From an uncultured Porphyromonadaceae bacterium (GTDB taxonomy: Bacteria > Bacteroidota > Bacteroidia > Bacteroidales > Muribaculaceae): 10,201 nucleotides of DNA. The stretch covers positions 1 to 10,201 of the forward strand of contig URZG01000058.1 in NCBI GenBank assembly GCA_900552325.1, written 5' to 3'. The notes below the pieces were generated by a model. That model had not been told where the DNA came from. It did not search any database and saw only the letters and a program-made list of their open reading frames with translations. A program made the position numbers and the translations under genes. Below, piece after piece: positions 1 through 6,341 of the stretch; positions within the stretch are counted from its first letter, which is position 1; each line of letters begins with the position of its first letter.

Positions 1-921
1 GACCTCCATCAGCGCCGAATAGCCGTCGGAAGCGTTGGCGCACCAGTAAAGCTTGCCTGTGGCGTCGTCGAACGCCATCGAGTTGGTATAGCCCGGTGCG
101 AAACCGGTTTTGCCGATGTATTCGAAACCGTAGCCGTTGGGCGAGCTTTTCCGGTCGGGGTAAAGACGGATGAGCCATCCCGTGGCTCCCATTATGCCGT
201 AGATCTCCCCCTTGTCGTTGGCCGCCACGGCATAGCCGTTGCGATCCACCTCATAGAGCTGGGTGGCTTCTCCGTCGTAGACGTTGTAGGTGCAGAACCT
301 GTCGTAGTTCTGGTGCTCGTCGTTGTAGAAGAAACCGTAGACGGTGCCCGTCGAGGAGGAATAAGTGAGGTCGGTGGGCACGTTCACCACATCGATCTCC
401 TCCTGCGAGCGGGTGCCCCACGAGGAGGTGTAGTAGGAGGTGAGGAAAGCGCGCTCGTCCTGGTCGGCGGTGGATATGCCGTAGTAGATGGTGCCTACCT
501 TCACACCCGCACGGAGTCTGACCAGGTTCTGGTTGAGACGCAGCTGCGAGATCTTGCCCCCCTCACGCGCCTCGATGGTGTAGAAGCCCGCGTTGATGGG
601 ATTCACATAGTTGCCGGAGGCATCGGTGACGCCCCAGAGGTCGCTGTACACCTTGGCGCCGCAAAGCACGGTGTTTCCACCCGGAAGTTTCACCGGCTCC
701 ACGCCGGGCACACGGTAGGGCGGCTTCACGGCATACCCTTTCTGCATGAGCGTCATGGGCTGCGGAGCCCTCGGCAGCGAATTGGCGCGCAGAGCGATCC
801 CCCTGTCGGCGCTTCCGTCGCCCTTGACCTTTTCAACCACAAAACTTTGCCCCGGTGATGAGGCAAAGTTCTGGGTGAAGGTCAACATTGCGGCTGCCGC
901 CGCGATGCTGATTCTCTTCAT
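1..921 (-). CDS. Secreted beta-propeller-like surface protein, N-terminal part (truncated by window edge)
   Basis: The frame is open from the ATG at 921 to base 1, giving 307 residues with no stop, so the C-terminus lies outside the window. Residues 1-20 are a signal peptide: basic MKR, an alanine-rich hydrophobic stretch, then a likely cut after NFA. After a linker, residues 83-180 form a beta-rich domain with phrases such as GFYTIEAREGGKISQLRL. From about 183 there are three propeller-blade-like strand repeats: DLTYSSSTGTVYGFF (184-198), YAVAANDKGEIYGIM (230-244) and SMAFDDATGKLYWCA (281-295). Each has the form hydrophobic-x-D/N-x-x-G-x-hydrophobic-Y. This resembles large exported Bacteroidales proteins with propeller and Fn3 parts. 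The start lies only 21 bases after the stop of the 1310-residue protein gene, so both are probably co-transcribed. No Shine-Dalgarno is visible, which is normal for this phylum. The ligand is unknown; the propeller call is by eye. Confidence 0.8.
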   Translation of the reverse strand, partial: MKRISIAAAAAMLTFTQNFASSPGQSFVVEKVKGDGSADRGIALRANSLPRAPQPMTLMQKGYAVKPPYRVPGVEPVKLPGGNTVLCGAKVYSDLWGVTDASGNYVNPINAGFYTIEAREGGKISQLRLNQNLVRLRAGVKVGTIYYGISTADQDERAFLTSYYTSSWGTRSQEEIDVVNVPTDLTYSSSTGTVYGFFYNDEHQNYDRFCTYNVYDGEATQLYEVDRNGYAVAANDKGEIYGIMGATGWLIRLYPDRKSSPNGYGFEYIGKTGFAPGYTNSMAFDDATGKLYWCANASDGYSALMEV

Positions 922-942
922 GGTGATTATGTTAGATTGTTA

Positions 943-3900
943 TCAAAGACGTATTTTAGAGGCCACGCGCTGTCCGTCGCGGAGGAAGGACACGATGTAG
1001 AAACCGGGAGTGAGGTTTTCGGGTTTCACCTCCACACCCTGCAGGGTGTAAACGCGGGCTTCGTTGCGCATGTCGGCAGGGATGAGGGCGATACCGTTGG
1101 TGAGCACTTTCACTGTGCAGGTGGCGGTGAACTCGCCGCAGGCAGCGGTGATCACGGCCTCGCCGTCGGCTACGAACGTTACCAGACCGTCAGCGTCGAC
1201 AGTAGCCACAGCCTCGTCAGAGGAGGTCCAGGTCACGGTCTTGTCGGTGGCGTCCTCGGGCATCACGGTTGCGGTGAGCTGCTGTGTGTTGCCGGGAGCG
1301 CCGAAGATCTCCGTCTCGTCGAGGGTGATGCCGGTAACTTCGATCACGCGGGCAAGAACGGTGACATCGCAGGTGGCGGAAGCCTCGCCGCAGGCGGCGG
1401 TGATCGTAGCCTCGCCGGGAGCCACGGCGGTAACGAGACCGGCGGCGTCAACGGTAGCCACCTCTTCGTCGGAGGAGGACCAGGTGACGGTCTTGTCGGT
1501 GGTATCCTCGGGAGCGACTTCGGCGGTAAGCTGCAGGGTCTCCCCTTCGGTGAGTTCGGCCTCGGTTTCGGAGATGGTCACAGATTCGGCGACAATAGGC
1601 TTCACGGTGAGGGCGCATACGGCGGAGATGCCGTTGGAGGTAGCGGTGATCTCAACCTGACCGGGAGCCACGGCGGTCACATTGCCTTCGGCGTCGACGG
1701 TGGCGACAGTCTCATCGGAGGAGGTCCAGGTCACGGTCTTGTCGGTGGCGTCCTCGGGGAGCACGGTTGCGGTGAGGGTCATAGTGCCGCCGATGGTAAG
1801 TTCTGCCTCGGTAGCGGAAAGCTCGACGGATTTGACCGCGCGCTTGATAACCTCGAAAGCGAAGCCGCGGAAAGATACCTGGCCGGGCTTGGCGAGGTGC
1901 AGACCTATGGCAGTAGCACCGGGACGCACATTGATCACAGGAAGTTCCTCATCGCCGGTTCCGGCGTCGTCACCTTCAGCCTGAGCGTCGGGAGTAGCCT
2001 CGGCGTCGGTGACTTTGAGGATGAACGAATGATTCTCTCCCTCATATCTTACAGTCGGGGTAGTAATATCAGCCACTTTGACATACATGCCGTCATAGTG
2101 GTCGGAATCGCCGAGCCAGAGTTCCCAGTCTGTAGTGGTGTCGTTGGTGGTGGAGTTGCGGACGGTGAATTTATACTCGTCGCCTTTGTCAAACTGATAG
2201 AATCCGTGGATAGCCCAGTCGTCGGTATCGGCGGCATTGTTGGAAGTGATGCCGACGCTGGCACTGCTTGCCTCCCAGGTTATATCACCCCAGTTATTGG
2301 TATCGCCGTTCACATTGTATATAGTCCAGTCGGTGGAATTGAGATCAGGATCCGTACTGGTGTCTATATTGACACTCACAGGAAGAGTCATACCGGGCCC
2401 TACCCATGCTGTGGTGGCCTGTGCGTATGCGCTGGAGTTCTGGCCTTCGGGGCCGTGGAGAACTACCTGGTATTTATAGATCCCGGGAGCGGTAAGGGTC
2501 TCGTCGGTCCATGTGAATTCCTCGCCGGCCACAAGCCCTTCGGTAATCTCGGCGATTTGTTCAAAGGGATCATAACCCTGTTTGCGTGAAATCACGGCCT
2601 TGGCGATAACCGGAGTCACACCCTCGAAGTTGGATTCCGTGGGATTGGTCCATTTCAGCACGGCTTTGAGCTCGTTGTCGGGAGCTGCCGATGCGGTGAA
2701 GTTCTCTGGCTTGTTGGGATTGACGGGCACATAGGTAAATTCAAGGCGTGCTACCTCGATGTACCTGTCATCGCTGGTGGCCGGATTTCCATGGTTTACA
2801 GTATGGAGCGCAAGCGCATAGCGACCAGGGGCAGCAAAATCGATACCTTCCTGGAAAATGATCGAGGAATAATTGCCGTTCATGGCGAAGTCCTCGCCTA
2901 CTTTAGTGAAGGTGCCGGTTACATCGGTCTTGTCGGAAACATAACCTGTCTCCAGAAGATAGCCGCTGGCACCTCCCGACACATTCCAAAGTATATTGTA
3001 ATGACCGGCCTTTTCAATGTTGAAATATGGCGACAGCAGATAATCGTCATGCTGGGTATATTCGGTAACTTTTTTCAAGGTGGGTTTCCCTGCAACTCCC
3101 GGCTGAGGCATCACGAACGTAAGGCCATCATTATTTGCATCATACGCCGTCCATATCGGGCGCGTACTATCGTCAGCCGAGAAATAAGTGTTGTAAGGCA
3201 CCGGCTGGGTCTCATCACCGACCCATGCCGAAGTAACCGACATAGGTGTGCCGTCTGCTATGGTCTCGCCCATGTAGACTTCCACGTAATAGGTATGGAT
3301 ACCTGCTGCAGGAGTTTGGTGGGTATAGGTAACAGCCGCGCCCGGGGTAAGGTTATCGGTTAAGGTGGCCAGCAGCTCGCCGTCGCAGTAAACGACCTGT
3401 TTGGATATGGACGGAAGTTCATCGCCGGTGTTGGTAAGCGATGGATTGGTCCATGTCAGGTTGACCGAATTGCCGTCGGATGTCACCGTGGCGGCAAGGT
3501 CGGCAATCTGAGCCGGAGCCACATGCCATTTCTCAATCTTAATGTCATAAACATACAGTGTGGACCATCCGGGTTCCTCCTTGTAGAAATTCAGCGCCAC
3601 GGATTTGATGCATGGTGCATCTAATTTGAGGAAGAAATATTTAAGCTCGCCATCGGGAATTTTGCCAGTGTACGATCCGAACATATCCGTATAGTTTCCT
3701 AAAGTCGAGCCGTTGCCGGTATAAAGTTTCACCTCTAAATCATCCTCATTATAGTACGAATTCAAAGTAAGACGGTACACGCCGCCTTCCGTAAAGGAAA
3801 TCTCAGGAGAGATGAGCCACTCCTCCATCGGTTTGGTACCGGAGTAAGTATATGGATAATACTGTATGCTACGGGGGCTATAACTGCTTCCTGTATTCCA

Positions 3901-4875
3901 TGTCCACTTCTTTGTCGTATCGGAATTGCGGCCTTTGTCGGTTGCCCAGAAGAGTTCGAAGTCATCCTGAGACCCCCATGTATCGGTAAGTGCCGAGAAG
4001 GGGATTGACATCGGGGCTATCGGGCCGATATATTTGGAGGTAACGGTTGCGGCCGGCGAGGGAGCTCCGTTGACTACGCTGATTACCTGATACGTATGTA
4101 CGCCCGAGGTCAGACCATATGCCTCCGAGTCAATGAACTCGGTTGCGTCGCCTGCCAGATCGGGAGTGTTGAGCTGCACACCGTCGCGGAGTATGCGGAT
4201 CTCGTCGTATGTGGCTCCATCAGGCAAAGCAATGCCGTCAAGGTCTTTTACAGGGAGTTTCCAGGTAAGGGTAGCGGTCATGGCGCGGTCAGCACCTGGC
4301 ACGACTGTAAGGTTAGTGGGCGCGCCGGGGGCGAACACGTCCTCACGCACCTGGAAACCGGTAAGTTTTGGGCTATAACGGTATTTAGGTGATGAAATAT
4401 AAAACCCGAAATGATAGTCACCCGTGGTTGACACGGTGAAGGGGGTAGTATGATAAGCTCCCTGGGTATCCTTGAACTCGGTCAATTTTATAATCTCCGT
4501 GGCAGCCAGAAGGTCGGCAGGCTGGTCGGAAGTTCCCATGTAGAGGCCGATAGTCTCGGCATCGCTTCCTTGAGTCTTGAACCAGAACTTAACCTTGTAG
4601 TTTACACCAGCTTCCAGATGAATAGCCGGGCCGACAAGCCAGTCGTTGGCCGCGTTCGAGGAACTATATCGGTAAATCTTGCCGACAGTATAACCTGAAC
4701 CGGAATAATCGCTTGCGCTTGAGTTGTCCTCCCAGGTCTTGTCATCCTCGTTGAGGTTGTGGACAACCCATTCGTCATCCTGGTAGAACTGCGACTCGTA
4801 GGGCAACGTCTTGCCGTCGGCGAAAGCCAGCAACGGCAACGAGGCACCCAGGAGTAGAGTGTAGAATTTCTTCAT
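943..4875 (-). CDS. Modular secreted adhesin-like protein: 4 choice-of-anchor-J/cleaved-adhesin modules, 3 Fn3, 3 BIG2, C-terminal sorting domain
   Basis: This encodes 1310 residues. I chose the ATG at 4875 because a signal peptide begins there (MKKFYTLLLGASLPLLAFA) and because the open frame further upstream runs through the promoter. Four jelly-roll modules of the cleaved-adhesin / choice-of-anchor J type lie at about 21-178, 288-450, 556-716 and 829-1010. Their core motifs are NDWLVGPAIHL, EEWLISPEISF, DDYLLSPYFNI and DDWAIHGFYQF. Fn3-like domains at about 182-282, 453-550 and 720-822 end in Y/W-(I/V)-G and lead into the next module. Three BIG2 Ig-like domains follow at about 1012-1092, 1095-1174 and 1177-1257, each with TDKTVTW(T/S)SSDE and VATVDA. 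Residues 1261-1310 look like a type IX secretion sorting domain (VYTLQGVEVK, LTPGFYIV, dGqrVasKIRL), so export to the cell surface is inferred. The likely role is adhesion or glycan binding; no catalytic domain is seen. It is the first gene of an operon with the propeller-like protein. Confidence 0.88.
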   Translation of the reverse strand: MKKFYTLLLGASLPLLAFADGKTLPYESQFYQDDEWVVHNLNEDDKTWEDNSSASDYSGSGYTVGKIYRYSSSNAANDWLVGPAIHLEAGVNYKVKFWFKTQGSDAETIGLYMGTSDQPADLLAATEIIKLTEFKDTQGAYHTTPFTVSTTGDYHFGFYISSPKYRYSPKLTGFQVREDVFAPGAPTNLTVVPGADRAMTATLTWKLPVKDLDGIALPDGATYDEIRILRDGVQLNTPDLAGDATEFIDSEAYGLTSGVHTYQVISVVNGAPSPAATVTSKYIGPIAPMSIPFSALTDTWGSQDDFELFWATDKGRNSDTTKKWTWNTGSSYSPRSIQYYPYTYSGTKPMEEWLISPEISFTEGGVYRLTLNSYYNEDDLEVKLYTGNGSTLGNYTDMFGSYTGKIPDGELKYFFLKLDAPCIKSVALNFYKEEPGWSTLYVYDIKIEKWHVAPAQIADLAATVTSDGNSVNLTWTNPSLTNTGDELPSISKQVVYCDGELLATLTDNLTPGAAVTYTHQTPAAGIHTYYVEVYMGETIADGTPMSVTSAWVGDETQPVPYNTYFSADDSTRPIWTAYDANNDGLTFVMPQPGVAGKPTLKKVTEYTQHDDYLLSPYFNIEKAGHYNILWNVSGGASGYLLETGYVSDKTDVTGTFTKVGEDFAMNGNYSSIIFQEGIDFAAPGRYALALHTVNHGNPATSDDRYIEVARLEFTYVPVNPNKPENFTASAAPDNELKAVLKWTNPTESNFEGVTPVIAKAVISRKQGYDPFEQIAEITEGLVAGEEFTWTDETLTAPGIYKYQVVLHGPEGQNSSAYAQATTAWVGPGMTLPVSVNIDTSTDPDLNSTDWTIYNVNGDTNNWGDITWEASSASVGITSNNAADTDDWAIHGFYQFDKGDEYKFTVRNSTTNDTTTDWELWLGDSDHYDGMYVKVADITTPTVRYEGENHSFILKVTDAEATPDAQAEGDDAGTGDEELPVINVRPGATAIGLHLAKPGQVSFRGFAFEVIKRAVKSVELSATEAELTIGGTMTLTATVLPEDATDKTVTWTSSDETVATVDAEGNVTAVAPGQVEITATSNGISAVCALTVKPIVAESVTISETEAELTEGETLQLTAEVAPEDTTDKTVTWSSSDEEVATVDAAGLVTAVAPGEATITAACGEASATCDVTVLARVIEVTGITLDETEIFGAPGNTQQLTATVMPEDATDKTVTWTSSDEAVATVDADGLVTFVADGEAVITAACGEFTATCTVKVLTNGIALIPADMRNEARVYTLQGVEVKPENLTPGFYIVSFLRDGQRVASKIRL
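1105..1842 (-). repeat. Three tandem BIG2-encoding repeats (about 250 bp each)
   Basis: This is the DNA encoding residues 1012-1257 of the large surface protein. The three units stay similar at nucleotide level: bases 1220-1260 and 1718-1758 are identical over 41 bases, and the matching part of the middle unit (about 1466-1510) differs at only a few positions. All encode the (D/T)ATDKTVTW(T/S)SSDE core of the Ig-like fold. The near identity of the first and third units suggests recent duplication or gene conversion, and could allow loss or gain of an Ig domain by recombination. Confidence 0.85.
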
Positions 4876-4934
4876 ACTGAAATGAATATTGAGTGAATAA
4901 TGATTTGAGTCATATCTTTCGGGTATGAACAGCG

Positions 4935-4966
4935 CAAATTTACAGACAAAACCGCAATATTCCAAA
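4935..4966 (-). promoter_or_regulatory. Bacteroidetes sigma-ABfr-type promoter for the surface-protein operon
   Basis: Read on the minus strand, a -33 box TTTG (4963-4966) is followed by a 20-base spacer and a -7 box TAAATTTG (4935-4942). This matches the known Bacteroidetes consensus TTTG-N19-21-TAnnTTTG in both boxes and in spacing. Transcription would begin near 4928, leaving a leader of about 50 AT-rich bases before the ATG at 4875. The promoter lies inside the longest open frame upstream of the gene and so argues for the downstream start. Confidence 0.8.
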
Positions 4967-5011
4967 CAAAATGCCAAAAATCTATAAAATATTTAAAAAA
5001 TTTTCCACGAA

Positions 5012-5030
5012 CACGATAGCGGCCATCGTG
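5012..5030. other. Small hairpin upstream of the surface operon
   Basis: CACGAT (5012-5017) pairs with ATCGTG (5025-5030) across a 7-base loop. It sits just upstream of an AT-rich block (4981-5004) and about 50 bases upstream of the -33 box. It could be a protein-binding site or part of a terminator for upstream transcripts; on the minus strand it is followed, after about 8 bases, by the AT-rich block. The role is unproven. Confidence 0.35.
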
Positions 5031-5056
5031 GCGCGTCTTCATCCCTGATTGTCAAG

Positions 5057-5098
5057 GAGGCATACCGGCGAGGCGTGGTGCAGTCGCGGTGATGCCTC
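5057..5098. other. Stem-loop with 11-bp bulged stem
   Basis: GAGGCATACCG (5057-5067) pairs with CGGTGATGCCTC (5087-5098), leaving one G bulged and a GC-rich loop of about 19 bases. It lies in the non-coding spacer between the acyltransferase gene and the surface operon, beside the larger inverted-repeat element. It may be part of a terminator for the upstream gene or of the same repeat element. No T-tract follows on either strand. Confidence 0.4.
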
Positions 5099-5106
5099 GG
5101 CGTTGG

Positions 5107-5286
5107 GTCACAACCGCAATAAACACCCCATAGCAGGAAAGCAGGTTTGCAACTATTAGTGGTCGAAAGACCGCAACTTGCGTTTTTTAAGCGCCGACGG
5201 CGCTTACCACAGATTCCACATGTGGAAAAGAAGTCTTTCGACCACTAATGGTTGAAAACCTGCTTTCCTAACGGCGGTGTTGTGAC
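5107..5286. repeat. Long imperfect inverted-repeat element with nested hairpins (MITE-like or structured RNA)
   Basis: The two main arms, 5135-5171 and 5233-5269, are inverted copies over 37 bases with 35 matches. Outside them GTCACAAC (5107-5114) and GTTGTGAC (5279-5286) form an outer inverted pair. The 61-base centre holds three small palindromes in a row: CGCAACTTGCG (5172-5182) followed by six T, TAAGCGCC-GAC-GGCGCTTA (5188-5206), and the perfect palindrome TTCCACATGTGGAA (5214-5227). Within the left arm GGTC-GAAA-GACC (5161-5172) could also fold locally with a GNRA-type loop. There is no open reading frame of note. A non-autonomous mobile element or a structured RNA are the two main readings. 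I do not recognise a named family. Confidence 0.7.
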
Positions 5287-5293
5287 GGAAACT

Positions 5294-5316
5294 CCTCCGA
5301 AATATCCCTCCGGAGG
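5294..5316. terminator. Possible terminator hairpin downstream of the acyltransferase gene
   Basis: CCTCCG (5294-5299) pairs with CGGAGG (5311-5316) across an 11-base loop. An alternative fold is the palindrome CCCTCCGGAGGG (5306-5317). It begins about 27 bases after the stop codon of the acyltransferase gene, the usual place for a terminator, but no clear T-run follows on the minus strand, so the call is weak. Confidence 0.3.
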
Positions 5317-5320
5317 GTTA

Positions 5321-5352
5321 CTCTAACATTTAATCCCTGACCTCTAACATTT
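5321..5352. repeat. Short direct repeat CTCTAACATTT x2 at the acyltransferase stop
   Basis: The 11-base word CTCTAACATTT occurs at 5321-5331 and again at 5342-5352, with starts 21 bases apart, about two helical turns. The second copy overlaps the TAG stop codon of the acyltransferase gene. It could be a duplicated protein-binding site or a duplication footprint next to the inverted-repeat element; there is no further evidence. Confidence 0.5.
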
Positions 5353-6279
5353 TATGCGGAAGGTGGTTTTGGGAGTGGCGCGGCATCCTACCGACTCCTT
5401 GTAGTCGCAGAGGCCGCGGTTGATTATGCCGCCGTCGGTGGAGTGGCCGATGTCGAGAATCCGCACTGAAGTGTGTTCCAGATAATAACGGTAGATTTCG
5501 AGCGGAAGAAGATTCATGGGGCGCGCATGTTGCGCTTCGGGCAGGTCGCCCCAGTAAACCACCTGGGCGATGCCGGGGGCGATGCGGTGCACCTGCGCCG
5601 CGGCGGCCGAAGCGCCGTCGGCAGTGACCATGAAAAGATCCATCGGCACCACCGCCGAGGTGGCTTCGATCTGCGCGAGAGTCATGCGGTGGGGGAAACC
5701 GCGGTGCATGCGGTTGCGGTGTATCACATCATAGACGCGGGCGAGGTTTTCGGGGGTAACATCAAGACGCTCGAAACGGCAACCCTGTGCGCGGGCCTGG
5801 CGGAGCTTCTCACGTGCCGAACGCGAATACAGCTCCTCCGGGTCGCCGACTCCACGGAGGTCCACATGGTAGTTGATCTCCACGGTGGAATCACCGCCGC
5901 TGAGATGCTGGAGCACGTTCGCCGACTTGGCATAGAGATCGCCGTCAAAAAACGGAGGAGGAAGGGTCACGCGCATCGCCATGCCGCGTTCGCGGGCGAA
6001 AGCGGCGGCCAGGGTGTACATATCCTCCACCGCTCCGGCCGACTGGCGGCGTGTTAGCAGCAGTCCTCCGAAAGGAGCGGAAAAGGGGGAACGCGCCTCG
6101 GCGCCGTCAAGCCCCAGAATCAGCCCTCCGCGCAGACGCGTGTCGCGGAATGTGAGGTACGCCACCCCCTCCTTGCACTTGGGGGCGTTCAGCTCCGTGA
6201 AATCCACGGAGTTATATATGTGAGATGGCCGCGGGAAAAGCGCGGCCATCTCTTTGGGTGAAACCTGGATAAGATCCAT
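5344..6279 (-). CDS. FemAB-like GNAT-family acyltransferase
   Basis: A 311-residue soluble protein without signal peptide or membrane segment. The layout fits a double GNAT fold of the FemAB/BioF2-like kind. The N-terminal half (about 1-140) contains a beta-strand pair and GGLLLTRRQ. The second half begins with a basic helix, SAREKLRQARAQGCRFERLD (154-173), which resembles the family pattern 'R+nlrkA++.G'. It continues with a long helix, VYDVIHRNRMHRGFPHR (182-198), and ends in LDIGHSTDGGIINRGLCDYKESVGC (275-299), matching the closing D-(F/I)-G-x-S ... G-L-x-x-(F/Y)-K-E-x-x-G motif. These enzymes transfer aminoacyl or acyl groups from aminoacyl-tRNA or acyl-CoA. The substrate cannot be read from the sequence and no cell-wall gene is nearby. 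It follows pgi after 62 bases on the same strand, so co-transcription is possible. A general N-acetyltransferase is the alternative. Confidence 0.75.
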   Translation of the reverse strand: MDLIQVSPKEMAALFPRPSHIYNSVDFTELNAPKCKEGVAYLTFRDTRLRGGLILGLDGAEARSPFSAPFGGLLLTRRQSAGAVEDMYTLAAAFARERGMAMRVTLPPPFFDGDLYAKSANVLQHLSGGDSTVEINYHVDLRGVGDPEELYSRSAREKLRQARAQGCRFERLDVTPENLARVYDVIHRNRMHRGFPHRMTLAQIEATSAVVPMDLFMVTADGASAAAAQVHRIAPGIAQVVYWGDLPEAQHARPMNLLPLEIYRYYLEHTSVRILDIGHSTDGGIINRGLCDYKESVGCRATPKTTFRIKC

Positions 6280-6318
6280 CCGGATACTATATTAGGCTAA
6301 GTTATTCTGTAGCCACGT

Positions 6319-6331
6319 CCCCGCTGCGGGG
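6319..6331. other. Small GC hairpin between pgi and the acyltransferase gene
   Basis: CCCCG (6319-6323) and CGGGG (6327-6331) form a 5-bp stem with a CTG loop, about ten bases past the pgi stop. There is no T-run after it on the minus strand. It may attenuate read-through or stabilise the 3' end of the pgi message; it may also be chance in GC-rich DNA. Confidence 0.3.
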
Positions 6332-6341
6332 AAAGGCCGTT

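Noticed and set aside
937..2589. A 550-residue open frame on the plus strand opposite the BIG2 part of the surface protein gene.
   Set aside because: It is Gly/His/Val-rich with a repeated pattern that simply mirrors the BIG2 repeats on the other strand; the minus-strand frame has a signal peptide, recognised domains and a promoter.
4876..4977. N-terminal extension of the large surface protein by 34 residues.
   Set aside because: It would place a non-signal sequence before a clear signal peptide and includes the consensus promoter at 4935-4966.
5173..5188. Hairpin CGCAACTTGCG followed by six T as a plus-strand intrinsic terminator.
   Set aside because: No plus-strand gene lies upstream, and the stem is only 4-5 bp; it is better seen as part of the larger inverted-repeat structure.
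5211..5229. Two back-to-back DnaA-box-like words (GATTCCACA and, on the other strand, TTTTCCACA) near an AT-rich block, suggesting a replication origin.
   Set aside because: They are the halves of one palindrome (5214-5227) inside the inverted-repeat element; no cluster of further boxes was seen, and no dnaA or other replication gene is in the window.
5135..5269. Integron attC site.
   Set aside because: The inverted arms lack proper RYYYAAC/GTTRRRY core sites and no integrase or cassette is present; the 35/37 arm match is also too perfect for a typical attC.
5473..6057. A 194-residue plus-strand frame opposite the acyltransferase gene.
   Set aside because: No recognisable domain, no promoter, and it lies wholly over a minus-strand gene with family motifs.
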